From Hyphomicrobiales bacterium (GTDB taxonomy: Bacteria; Pseudomonadota; Alphaproteobacteria; Rhizobiales; Beijerinckiaceae), in assembly GCA_028290085.1 (NCBI GenBank), contig JAQGKN010000405.1, forward strand, positions 1 to 5,333: DNA of 5,333 nt, written 5' to 3'. Position 1 is the first letter of the stretch. Every line of letters starts with the position of its first letter. This document shows, piece by piece, positions 1-5,333 of this stretch. The notes beneath the pieces are model-generated. The model saw only the letters and a program-made list of their open reading frames with translations, made no database searches and was not told where the DNA came from. A program made the translations under genes and the position numbers.

Positions 1-8
1 CTCTGGGG

Positions 9-1961
9 ATGGAAATGTCTGAGATAGGAAAGCTGGATCGCCGTGGATTCCTGAGGGGAGCGGTGGTCGCAGGCGGCGCAACCATCGCTGTCGAAGCGCG
101 TGCACAGGGTGCTGCTCCCGCGCAGCCCAACGCGGCAAAGGTGCCGCTGCCCACCGCGGCGCAACATGCCGCCGAGAACGACACGCCGGCAGAACTCGCG
201 CCTCTCACGACGGAGAAGACCGGCTCCGACTTCATGGTCGACGTCTGCAAGACGCTGAACCTCGACTATATGGCGTCTTGCCCCGGCTCCACGTTCCGCG
301 GCCTGCAGGAGAGCTTCATCAACTACGGTCAGAACAAGAAGCCCGAATGGCTGACCTGTCTGCACGAGGAAGTTTCTGTCGGCATGGCGCATGGCTATGC
401 CAAGGTCGCCGGCAAGCCGATGGCCGCCATGATGCATGGCACGGTGGGCACGCAGCACGCCGCCATGGCGATCTTCAATGCCTGGTGCGATCGTGTTCCG
501 ATCATGCTGTTCACGGCCAGTGCAGGCCCGGTCGAAGACCGCCGCCCCGGTGTGGAGTGGATGCACTCCGTGCAGGACGGTGCTGCGACGGTACGCGATT
601 TCACCAAGTGGGATGATTATCCCTGGTCATTGCAGAGCTTCGCGGAATCGACGGCACGCGCCTATTCGCTCGCCACGGCGCAGCCGTCCGCGCCTGTGCT
701 CATCACGGCTGACGGCAAGCTGCAGGAAACGCCGCTCGACAAGAAGGCAAGTGAAAAGCTCACCATTCCCAAGCTGAACATCGGCACGCAGACGGTGGGC
801 GATCCCGGCTCGTTGCGCGAAGTCGCAAGAATGCTGGTCGCTGCGCAGAACCCGGTCATTATCGCGGATCGCTATGCGCGCTCGCAAGCGGGCATGGACA
901 ATCTGGTGAAGCTCGCGGAAGCCTTGCAGGCGCCGGTGATCGATCTCCAGAACCGCATGAACATGCCGACGACGCATTATCTCTGCCAGTCGGCACGCAG
1001 CGCCGCGCTCGTTGGTCAGGCCGACTGCATTCTCTCGCTCGAACCCGTCGATCTCTACGGTCAGCTCAATCGCGTGACCGACCAGATGGAGCGGACCTCA
1101 CGCCGCAAGGCAAAGGCCGACACTAAGGTCATCAGCATCTCGACACATGACCTGATGGTGCGCGCGAACTACCAGGACTTCCAGCGCTACAGTGCAGCCG
1201 ATGTTTCGATTACAGCAGACGCCGAAGCCACGCTGCCCTTCCTGATCGAGGCTGTGCTGAAAGAGTCGGGCGCGCGTCAATCCGCCTTCGAGGCGCGTGG
1301 GCAGAAGCTGCGCGAGGCCTACAAGGGCATCGCGGATCGTGCCCGCGCGGATGCGGCTATCTCCTTCGACTCGACGCCGATCAGCGGTGCACGCCTGTTC
1401 GCGGAATTGTGGAATATCGTCAAGAACGACGATTGGGCCTTCCTGACGCCCAACGCGTACGTGGGCAATTGGCAGCATCGGCTGTGGCCGATGGAGAAGC
1501 ACTACCAATATATCGGTTCGTCCGGTGGTTCGGGTGTCGGCTACGAGCCGGTGGCAGCACTCGGAGCTGCTTTGGCGCATCGCGATGCCGGCGGACGCCT
1601 GCCGATCGCCGTGATCGGCGATGGTAATTTCAACATGGCGCCCACCACGCTGTGGACCGCCGCGCATCACAAGATCCCCTATCTGGCGATTATCCAGAAC
1701 AACCGCGCCTATCATCAGGAGGTCATGCACATCCAGCGTATGGCGAACCGGCATAATCGCGGCGTGGAGAACGCGGTCATCGGCACGACGATCACCGATC
1801 CGAATGTCGATTACGCCAAGGTTGCGCAGGGCTATGGTGCGGTCGGTATCGGCCCGATCACCGATCCCAACGATCTAGCCGCAGCGCTGACGAAGGGTGT
1901 CGCCGCCGTCAAGGCCGGCCAGCCCGTCCTCATCGATGTCGTCATGCAGCCCCGCGGCTAG
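9..1961 (+). CDS. Tat-exported ThDP-dependent enzyme (acetolactate synthase / pyruvate oxidase / benzoylformate decarboxylase superfamily)
   Basis: 650-residue protein with the three-domain layout of the ThDP decarboxylase/oxidase superfamily. Residues 11-17 (RRGFLRG) followed by a short apolar stretch ending near EARA (28-32) look like a twin-arginine signal, so the folded enzyme is probably exported to the periplasm. The N-terminal PYR-like domain (about 70-240) carries HEEVSVGMAHGYA at 119-131; E120 aligns with the catalytic Glu that activates ThDP. A central domain (about 260-420) includes NPVIIADRYAR. The C-terminal PP domain has GSGVGYEPVAALGAALA (507-523) and the ThDP/Mg motif GDG (537-539), 24 residues, then NN (564-565). 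The family is usually 540-600 residues; the extra length is the signal and linker. The ATG at 15 is an alternative start, with GGGGA at 5-9 suitably placed for it; the ribosome-binding region of the ATG at 9 lies mostly outside the window. The next gene encodes a secreted cytochrome c, suggesting an oxidative reaction. Substrate and FAD content cannot be read. Class is confident; function is not. Confidence 0.9.
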   Translation: MEMSEIGKLDRRGFLRGAVVAGGATIAVEARAQGAAPAQPNAAKVPLPTAAQHAAENDTPAELAPLTTEKTGSDFMVDVCKTLNLDYMASCPGSTFRGLQESFINYGQNKKPEWLTCLHEEVSVGMAHGYAKVAGKPMAAMMHGTVGTQHAAMAIFNAWCDRVPIMLFTASAGPVEDRRPGVEWMHSVQDGAATVRDFTKWDDYPWSLQSFAESTARAYSLATAQPSAPVLITADGKLQETPLDKKASEKLTIPKLNIGTQTVGDPGSLREVARMLVAAQNPVIIADRYARSQAGMDNLVKLAEALQAPVIDLQNRMNMPTTHYLCQSARSAALVGQADCILSLEPVDLYGQLNRVTDQMERTSRRKAKADTKVISISTHDLMVRANYQDFQRYSAADVSITADAEATLPFLIEAVLKESGARQSAFEARGQKLREAYKGIADRARADAAISFDSTPISGARLFAELWNIVKNDDWAFLTPNAYVGNWQHRLWPMEKHYQYIGSSGGSGVGYEPVAALGAALAHRDAGGRLPIAVIGDGNFNMAPTTLWTAAHHKIPYLAIIQNNRAYHQEVMHIQRMANRHNRGVENAVIGTTITDPNVDYAKVAQGYGAVGIGPITDPNDLAAALTKGVAAVKAGQPVLIDVVMQPRG

Positions 1962-1964
1962 GAG
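1960..1964 (+). promoter_or_regulatory. Ribosome binding site of the cytochrome c gene, overlapping the upstream stop codon
   Basis: AGGAG shares its first two bases with the TAG stop (1959-1961) of the ThDP-enzyme gene and lies 8 bases before the ATG at 1973. This arrangement favours translational coupling and fixes the cytochrome start. Confidence 0.7.
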
Positions 1965-1972
1965 AACAACCA

Positions 1973-2338
1973 ATGCGCATTCTTTCATTGGCAATTCTTG
2001 CCGCTCTCGTTGCCAGCCCGGCGCTATCTCAAGACGCGAAAGCGCCTGCGGGAGACATCAAGAACGGAGAGAAGCATTTCATCTCCGACGGCTGCTATCA
2101 GTGCCATGGCGTTGGCGCCAACGGCGCCGCCCTCACCGGGCCGCGCCTCTCGCGTACCGAATATCCCTACGAGGCCTTCATCAATCAGCTGCGTCACCCG
2201 GGCTCGGATATGCCTCCCTATGAAGTCTCGATTGTTCCCGATCAGGTGGTCGCGGACATCTACGCTTATGTGAAAAGCCTTCCGGCATCCCGGCAGGCCA
2301 AGGACATCCCGCTTCTCATGGGCATGGGCGTGAAATAG
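1973..2338 (+). CDS. Secreted class I monoheme cytochrome c
   Basis: 121-residue small electron carrier. Residues 1-19 form a Sec signal peptide (MRILSLAILAALVASPALS), with likely cleavage before Q20. The single heme-binding motif is CYQCH: C41 and C44 attach heme covalently and H45 is an axial ligand. M80 in SDMPPYE is the probable second axial ligand, the usual Met position in class I cytochromes c. A final helix (about 89-103, DQVVADIYAYVKSLP) matches the C-terminal helix of the fold. The mature protein is about 100 residues, normal for the class, with no membrane anchor apparent beyond the signal. The gene starts 11 bases after the ThDP-enzyme stop, and its AGGAG (1960-1964) overlaps that TAG stop, so the two are almost certainly co-transcribed. 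The inferred role is electron acceptor for the exported ThDP enzyme, passing electrons to a terminal oxidase or other respiratory partner. A role with an unseen partner remains possible. Confidence 0.92.
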   Translation: MRILSLAILAALVASPALSQDAKAPAGDIKNGEKHFISDGCYQCHGVGANGAALTGPRLSRTEYPYEAFINQLRHPGSDMPPYEVSIVPDQVVADIYAYVKSLPASRQAKDIPLLMGMGVK

Positions 2339-2340
2339 GC

Positions 2341-2376
2341 CAACCCGCGGGTTGCAGCGCAACAGCTGCGACCCGC
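2341..2376 (+). repeat. Overlapping inverted repeats (alternative hairpins) between cytochrome c and Bug genes
   Basis: Two inverted repeats share bases. The first is a perfect 14-base palindrome, CAACCCGCGGGTTG (2341-2354). The second is a hairpin with 12-base arms, GCGGGTTGCAGC (2347-2358) and GCTGCGACCCGC (2365-2376), around a 6-base loop GCAACA (2359-2364). All pairs are Watson-Crick except one U-G (2353 with 2370). Only one can form at a time because 2347-2354 belongs to both. No T-run follows, so it is not a canonical intrinsic terminator. The hairpin ends 9 bases before the AGGAG (2386-2390) of the next gene. Plausible roles are an mRNA stability or processing element separating expression of the enzyme/cytochrome pair from the binding protein, a partial terminator, or a protein-binding operator. 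Confidence 0.6.
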
Positions 2377-2397
2377 CACCGCCCGAGGAGATCTGCC

Positions 2398-3429
2398 ATG
2401 AAGACGGCTTACCTGGCTGCGCTCGCTTTCGCGCTCATTCCCCCGCTTTCCTCGCCGGGCAGCGCGCAAGAGGCCGAGCCTTTCTTTGCAGGAAAAACCA
2501 TCACGCTCGTCGTGCCCTCGGGTGCCGGTGGCGGTTACGACACTTATGCCCGCACGCTCGGGCGGCATTTTCCAAAACACATTCCAGGTCATCCCGCGAT
2601 CGTCGTGCAAAATGTGCCCGGCGGCGGTGGCATGGTTGCGGCCAATAATCTTTTTAACGTCGCGCCCAAGGACGGCACCGCGATTGCGATGCTGGCGTCC
2701 AGCTCGTTTCTCGTCGCAGCACTCGGGGAGCGTCTGGCAAAGTTCGACAATCTGAAATTCACGCCCATCGGAAATATGAGCGAGGAATTCGACACCTGCT
2801 CGGTGTGGCGCACATCTGGAATTTACAACGCGAACGATTTCCTGACTAAAGAGGTCATCATCGGCAGCGAGGGCATTGGCTCCAACTCGCAGACGTTCCC
2901 GATGGGCATGAACGAGGAACTCGGAGCCAAGCTGAAGATCATCCCTGGCTATGGCGGCACGCAGGCGCGTGCGACCGCGATGGAGCGCGGGGAGCTGCAG
3001 GGCGCATGCGGAATCTTCGTGTCCACACTGGCGTCTCTTTTTGAAAGACAACTCGGAGACGGAACGTTGCGCGTCGTACTGCAAATGGGCTTGTCGCGCA
3101 GTCCGAAGTACCCGGACGTTCCCAACGCGCTGGAACTCGCACCCGACGAAAACAGCAAGGCCGCGCTTGGCCTGATGTTCGCGCAGCTCGCCTTGGGCCG
3201 CCCGATCATGGCGCCGCCCGGCTTGCCGAGCGAGCGCGCCGACGTGCTCTCAAAGGCTTTCGCCGAGACGATGGCAGACCCGGAATTTCTCGTCGATGCG
3301 GAGCGGATGAAAATCGACACGCGCTGGTTTGGTCCCGCACGCATGACGGAGGTCATGCAACAGATGGAAGCTGCGCCCGAGCCGGTGAAAGCACGCGTGC
3401 GCAAGATGCTCAATATCGCGCAGCCCTGA
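2398..3429 (+). CDS. Bug-family (TctC-like) periplasmic solute-binding protein
   Basis: 343-residue secreted binding protein of the Bug/TctC family, which captures organic acids and similar small molecules for tripartite tricarboxylate transporters or for sensing. Residues 1-23 are a Sec signal peptide ending GSA before Q24. The family opening follows: GKTITLVVPSGAGGGYDTYAR (32-52), whose loop and D48 normally contact the ligand, then IVVQNVPGGGGMVAANNL (68-85) and PKDGT (90-94). GYGGTQARATAMERGELQG (184-202) matches the second-lobe region of the subfamily with an AMERGE signature. Length is slightly above the usual 320-330. The mature protein has only two cysteines, C134 and C204. AGGAG at 2386-2390, 7 bases before the ATG, supports the start. 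No TctA or TctB membrane genes are visible, so it either uses a transporter encoded elsewhere or acts as a sensor/delivery protein. The ligand is unknown; the operon suggests a substrate or product of the ThDP enzyme. Confidence 0.92.
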   Translation: MKTAYLAALAFALIPPLSSPGSAQEAEPFFAGKTITLVVPSGAGGGYDTYARTLGRHFPKHIPGHPAIVVQNVPGGGGMVAANNLFNVAPKDGTAIAMLASSSFLVAALGERLAKFDNLKFTPIGNMSEEFDTCSVWRTSGIYNANDFLTKEVIIGSEGIGSNSQTFPMGMNEELGAKLKIIPGYGGTQARATAMERGELQGACGIFVSTLASLFERQLGDGTLRVVLQMGLSRSPKYPDVPNALELAPDENSKAALGLMFAQLALGRPIMAPPGLPSERADVLSKAFAETMADPEFLVDAERMKIDTRWFGPARMTEVMQQMEAAPEPVKARVRKMLNIAQP

Positions 3430-3441
3430 AACGTTCGCGCG

Positions 3442-4374
3442 TCACGCCGGACGCCAGCGCAATTCTCTTGCCGCGATTTGCTCGTCGACGGCGGCGCGCG
3501 CGATCTCGGTCAGCGCCGTGCGGATGGTGCCGGGTAGATCGAGGCTCATCGCCAGCGCCATGCTGCGGCAGATCGGCGGGTCGATGCGCGCAGCGCTCAA
3601 TTGTCCGCGCGAAATCTCGGGTAGAAAAAGGCCATAAGGCACGATGCTGCTGAGCCCGTGGCGGATCAGCATCTCGCGTTTCAGCGAAATGGGCGCCATT
3701 TCCTCGCGCACGTCGAGCGTGATCGCATGCGTCGCGGCTGCGCGCTCGATGGCGAGACGGCTCGCGTCGTGACGCGCGCCCAGCGCCAGCGGAAAGCGCG
3801 GCAGGTCGCCAATGCTAACGACGTCGGGCAGCGGCCCTGCATCGGCACGCCGCACCAGCACGAGGTCTTCCTGGAAAAGCGGCACGACATGAAAGCCGCT
3901 GTCGGCGGGCGGGTCGTAGCAGAAGCTCGCCTGCACCTCGTTTTCGCGCATCATGCGCAGAAGGTCTGACGTCAGGCCCTCGCGCAGCAGCAGCTTCAAG
4001 GGCGTGCCGGGCCGTGTGCCAACCTTCAGCAGATCCTCGAAGAGAATGCGCCCGATGGTCGGCGTGACCCCGAGGCGGATTTCCTGGGACACGCGCGTCG
4101 TGAGTTCGGCAACGCTGGTCTGCGCCCGTTGCAGCGCGTCGAGAATGTCGGAGACCTGCGACAGGAAGAGCTCGCCGGCTGGCGTCAGCTCAACGCCTCG
4201 CGCATGGCGAAGAAACAGATCGGCTTCGAGCTGCGTCTCGAGATCGCGCACCTGCAGGCCGAGCGCGGGCTGCGAAACGTTCAGCACGCGCGCGGCCGCC
4301 GAAAAACTGCGGGCGCGGGCAACCGCCCGAAAATAGCGCAGCTGGCGCAAGGAAATGCTGCTCGTCCCGCTCAC
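3442..4374 (-). CDS. LysR-type transcriptional regulator
   Basis: 310-residue LysR-family regulator, normal length. The N-terminal winged helix-turn-helix spans about residues 8-66: LRQLRYFRAVARARSFSAAA, then LNVSQPALGLQVRDLE (31-46, recognition helix region) and LFLRHARGVELTPAGE (53-68). A linker helix (about 70-95) leads to the effector-binding domain from about residue 98 (QEIRLGVTPTIG) to the end. The start is GTG (4372-4374); AGGAG on the minus strand at 4384-4380 lies 5 bases upstream and supports it. It is transcribed divergently from the Rieske oxygenase gene, the classic layout of a LysR activator and its target, and converges with the Bug gene with only 12 bases between stops. The effector is probably the pathway substrate or an intermediate, but this is not visible in the sequence. 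It may also control the left operon. Confidence 0.93.
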   Translation of the reverse strand: MSGTSSISLRQLRYFRAVARARSFSAAARVLNVSQPALGLQVRDLETQLEADLFLRHARGVELTPAGELFLSQVSDILDALQRAQTSVAELTTRVSQEIRLGVTPTIGRILFEDLLKVGTRPGTPLKLLLREGLTSDLLRMMRENEVQASFCYDPPADSGFHVVPLFQEDLVLVRRADAGPLPDVVSIGDLPRFPLALGARHDASRLAIERAAATHAITLDVREEMAPISLKREMLIRHGLSSIVPYGLFLPEISRGQLSAARIDPPICRSMALAMSLDLPGTIRTALTEIARAAVDEQIAARELRWRPA

Positions 4375-4379
4375 ACGCT

Positions 4380-4384
4380 CTCCT
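4380..4384 (-). promoter_or_regulatory. Ribosome binding site that supports the GTG start of the LysR gene
   Basis: The minus strand reads AGGAG here, 5 bases before the GTG at 4374-4372. The GTG lies just before the usual N-terminal sequence of the HTH domain, so this non-ATG start is preferred. Confidence 0.65.
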
Positions 4385-4394
4385 GTTTCGCCAA

Positions 4395-4423
4395 ACTATA
4401 TGTTTTTCTTATAGGTCCAACAA
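4395..4423 (-). promoter_or_regulatory. Likely sigma70-type promoter of the LysR gene
   Basis: On the minus strand, TTGTTG (4423-4418) and TATAGT (4400-4395) are separated by 17 bases. The -10 matches the consensus at 5 of 6 positions and the -35 at 3 of 6. The stretch is clearly AT-richer than its surroundings. The -10 overlaps the left arm of the T-N11-A box, which would allow autorepression by the LysR protein. Confidence 0.45.
4396..4414. promoter_or_regulatory. Candidate LysR-type operator (T-N11-A inverted repeat)
   Basis: CTATA (4396-4400), nine bases, then TATAG (4410-4414) form an inverted repeat with perfect 5-base arms. T4399 and A4411 are separated by exactly 11 bases, the T-N11-A geometry of LysR-family recognition sites. 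It lies between the divergent LysR and Rieske genes, where such a site is expected. The arms are short and AT-rich, so chance or a plain promoter remains possible. Confidence 0.5.
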
Positions 4424-4432
4424 GAGACGGTA

Positions 4433-4462
4433 TTGGTCGGGCGTCATGGCATTGCCTATCCC
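4433..4462 (+). promoter_or_regulatory. Weak candidate promoter of the Rieske oxygenase gene
   Basis: TTGGTC (4433-4438) and TATCCC (4457-4462) are 18 bases apart. Both match consensus poorly, as is common at LysR-activated promoters. If transcription starts near 4469, the centre of the T-N11-A box (4405) would sit at about -64, the usual position of a LysR recognition site. The geometry is suggestive; the hexamers alone are weak. Confidence 0.25.
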
Positions 4463-4506
4463 TGAGCCAACGCAAAATCCAAGAATTTGCCCCGGGAGAA
4501 GATGCC

Positions 4507-5333
4507 ATGAAGCACGAACAGAACATGCTGCTCGCCCAGACCGGGCCCGCCACGCCGATGGGCGATCTGTTCCGCCGCTACTGGGTTCCCATCATGCACG
4601 ATTGGGAATTGCCCGAGAACGATTGCCCGCCGGTCCGCATGAAGTTCCTGTCCGAGCGCCTGCTGGCGTTCCGCGACAGCGAGGGGCGCTATGGCCTGAT
4701 CGATGAATTCTGCGCCCATCGCGGTGTCTCGCTCTGGTTTGGGCGCAACGAGGAATGCGGCATCCGCTGCCCCTATCACGGCTGGAAATTCGACGTGACA
4801 GGCCAATGCGTCGAGGTGCCCTCGGAGGCCATCGAGAGCGGCTACGCGCAGAAGATCAAGCTGAAGTCCTATCCGCTCGTCGAGATGGGCGGCGTGTTGT
4901 GGACCTATATGGGACCGCCGGAGAAGCAGCCGGAAATGCCTGGCTTCGAATGGGCGAAGCTGCCCAAGGGCCATCTCTTCTTCTCAAAGCGCATCCAGGA
5001 ATGCAACTACCTGCAGGCGATGGAAGGCGGCATCGACTCCAGCCACGTTTCATTCCTGCACAGCGGTGATCTCCACGCCGACAAGCTACATCGGTCGACG
5101 AAGGGTGCTGCCTATCAGGCGGACACCTCGCCAAAGTTCGAAGTGGTGGAGTCGGAAGGCGGCCTGCTCATCGGCGCGCGCCGCAATGCCGAAGCGGGCC
5201 ACTACTACTGGCGCATCACGCAATGGATCATGCCCTGGTATTCGATGGTCCCGCCCTATGGCGACAACGCGCTGAACGGCCATGCCTGGGTACCGATCGA
5301 CGACGAGAACTGCTTCGCCTGGAGCTTCACCTA
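4507..5333 (+). CDS. Rieske non-heme iron aromatic oxygenase, alpha subunit (partial, 3' end outside window)
   Basis: The first 275 codons are present with no stop before the window edge. The N-terminus (MLLAQTGPATPMGDLFRRYWVP, residues 7-28) is typical of the phthalate 4,5-dioxygenase-like group of ring-hydroxylating oxygenases and O-demethylases. The Rieske [2Fe-2S] site is C69-A-H71, 16 residues, then C88-P-Y-H91. The catalytic domain begins around 160 with ECNYLQAMEGGIDSSH; D177 is the likely electron-bridging Asp, and H180 and H185 (H-x4-H) are the mononuclear iron ligands. The third, acidic ligand would lie in the missing part. Such enzymes act in the cytoplasm and need a reductase, which is not visible here. 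GGGAG at 4494-4498, 8 bases before the ATG, supports the start. The gene is divergent from the LysR regulator, its likely controller. The substrate is probably an aromatic acid or aryl ether, but the sequence does not say which. Confidence 0.93.
   Translation, partial: MKHEQNMLLAQTGPATPMGDLFRRYWVPIMHDWELPENDCPPVRMKFLSERLLAFRDSEGRYGLIDEFCAHRGVSLWFGRNEECGIRCPYHGWKFDVTGQCVEVPSEAIESGYAQKIKLKSYPLVEMGGVLWTYMGPPEKQPEMPGFEWAKLPKGHLFFSKRIQECNYLQAMEGGIDSSHVSFLHSGDLHADKLHRSTKGAAYQADTSPKFEVVESEGGLLIGARRNAEAGHYYWRITQWIMPWYSMVPPYGDNALNGHAWVPIDDENCFAWSFT

Noticed and set aside
1098..1754. 218-codon open frame on the minus strand opposite the ThDP enzyme
   Set aside because: It is antisense to the conserved PP domain, including the GDG motif, and has no recognisable domain. 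It is a codon-bias shadow.
2266..3084. 272-codon open frame on the minus strand opposite the Bug gene
   Set aside because: It lies antisense to a clearly recognisable secreted binding protein, shows no family motif and is rich in Arg, Ala and Cys in the way GC-rich antisense frames are. It is a shadow of the plus-strand gene.
3439..3454. Inverted repeat GCGTC-N6-GACGC at the junction of the convergent genes, considered as a bidirectional terminator
   Set aside because: The stem is only 5 pairs, has no T-run on either strand and runs into the LysR coding end. It could easily occur by chance in GC-rich DNA.
4446..4706. 86-codon plus-strand frame starting in the LysR-Rieske spacer
   Set aside because: It overlaps the Rieske gene in another frame, lacks a clear ribosome binding site and has no recognisable motif.
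4456..4974. 172-codon open frame on the minus strand opposite the Rieske gene start
   Set aside because: It is antisense to the Rieske cluster-binding motif, has no recognisable domain and conflicts with a gene supported by a good ribosome binding site.
1..5333. tRNA or rRNA genes, CRISPR arrays, insertion sequences, phage or attachment sites
   Set aside because: I looked for repeated spacer units, transposase-like proteins, terminal repeats and RNA-gene signatures and saw none. The window is fully explained by five catabolic/regulatory genes and short spacers.

Overview
This is a GC-rich bacterial window with tightly packed genes. The gene set suggests a metabolically versatile proteobacterium: a Bug/TctC-type periplasmic binding protein, a LysR regulator, a Rieske ring-hydroxylating oxygenase, and an exported thiamine-diphosphate (ThDP) enzyme beside a c-type cytochrome. 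The style fits an alphaproteobacterium of the Hyphomicrobiales (Bradyrhizobium-like) or a betaproteobacterium. That placement is an inference from gene families and base composition, not from a marker gene.

Layout. Positions 9-3429 hold three plus-strand genes that look like one operon: (1) a ThDP-dependent, acetolactate-synthase-like enzyme with a twin-arginine signal; (2) a small secreted monoheme cytochrome c starting 11 bases after it; (3) a secreted Bug-family solute-binding protein after a 59-base spacer that contains two overlapping, mutually exclusive inverted repeats. Positions 3442-4374 hold a LysR-type regulator on the minus strand, convergent with the binding protein and only 12 bases from it. 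Positions 4375-4506 are an AT-richer divergent regulatory region with a T-N11-A inverted repeat overlapping the likely promoter of the regulator. From 4507 to the window edge runs the first 275 codons of a Rieske non-heme iron oxygenase alpha subunit of the phthalate-dioxygenase-like type. Its 3' end lies outside the window.

How they may work together. All three products of the left operon appear to be exported. The simplest reading is a periplasmic 2-oxo-acid (or related) oxidative decarboxylase or lyase that passes electrons to its own cytochrome c, with the Bug protein capturing the substrate, a product or a related organic acid. The LysR protein most likely controls the divergent Rieske gene, and possibly the left operon. 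Together the locus looks like a catabolic island for an aromatic or organic acid. The substrate cannot be read from the sequence. The pairing of a Tat-exported ThDP enzyme with a cytochrome c is the most unusual feature here.
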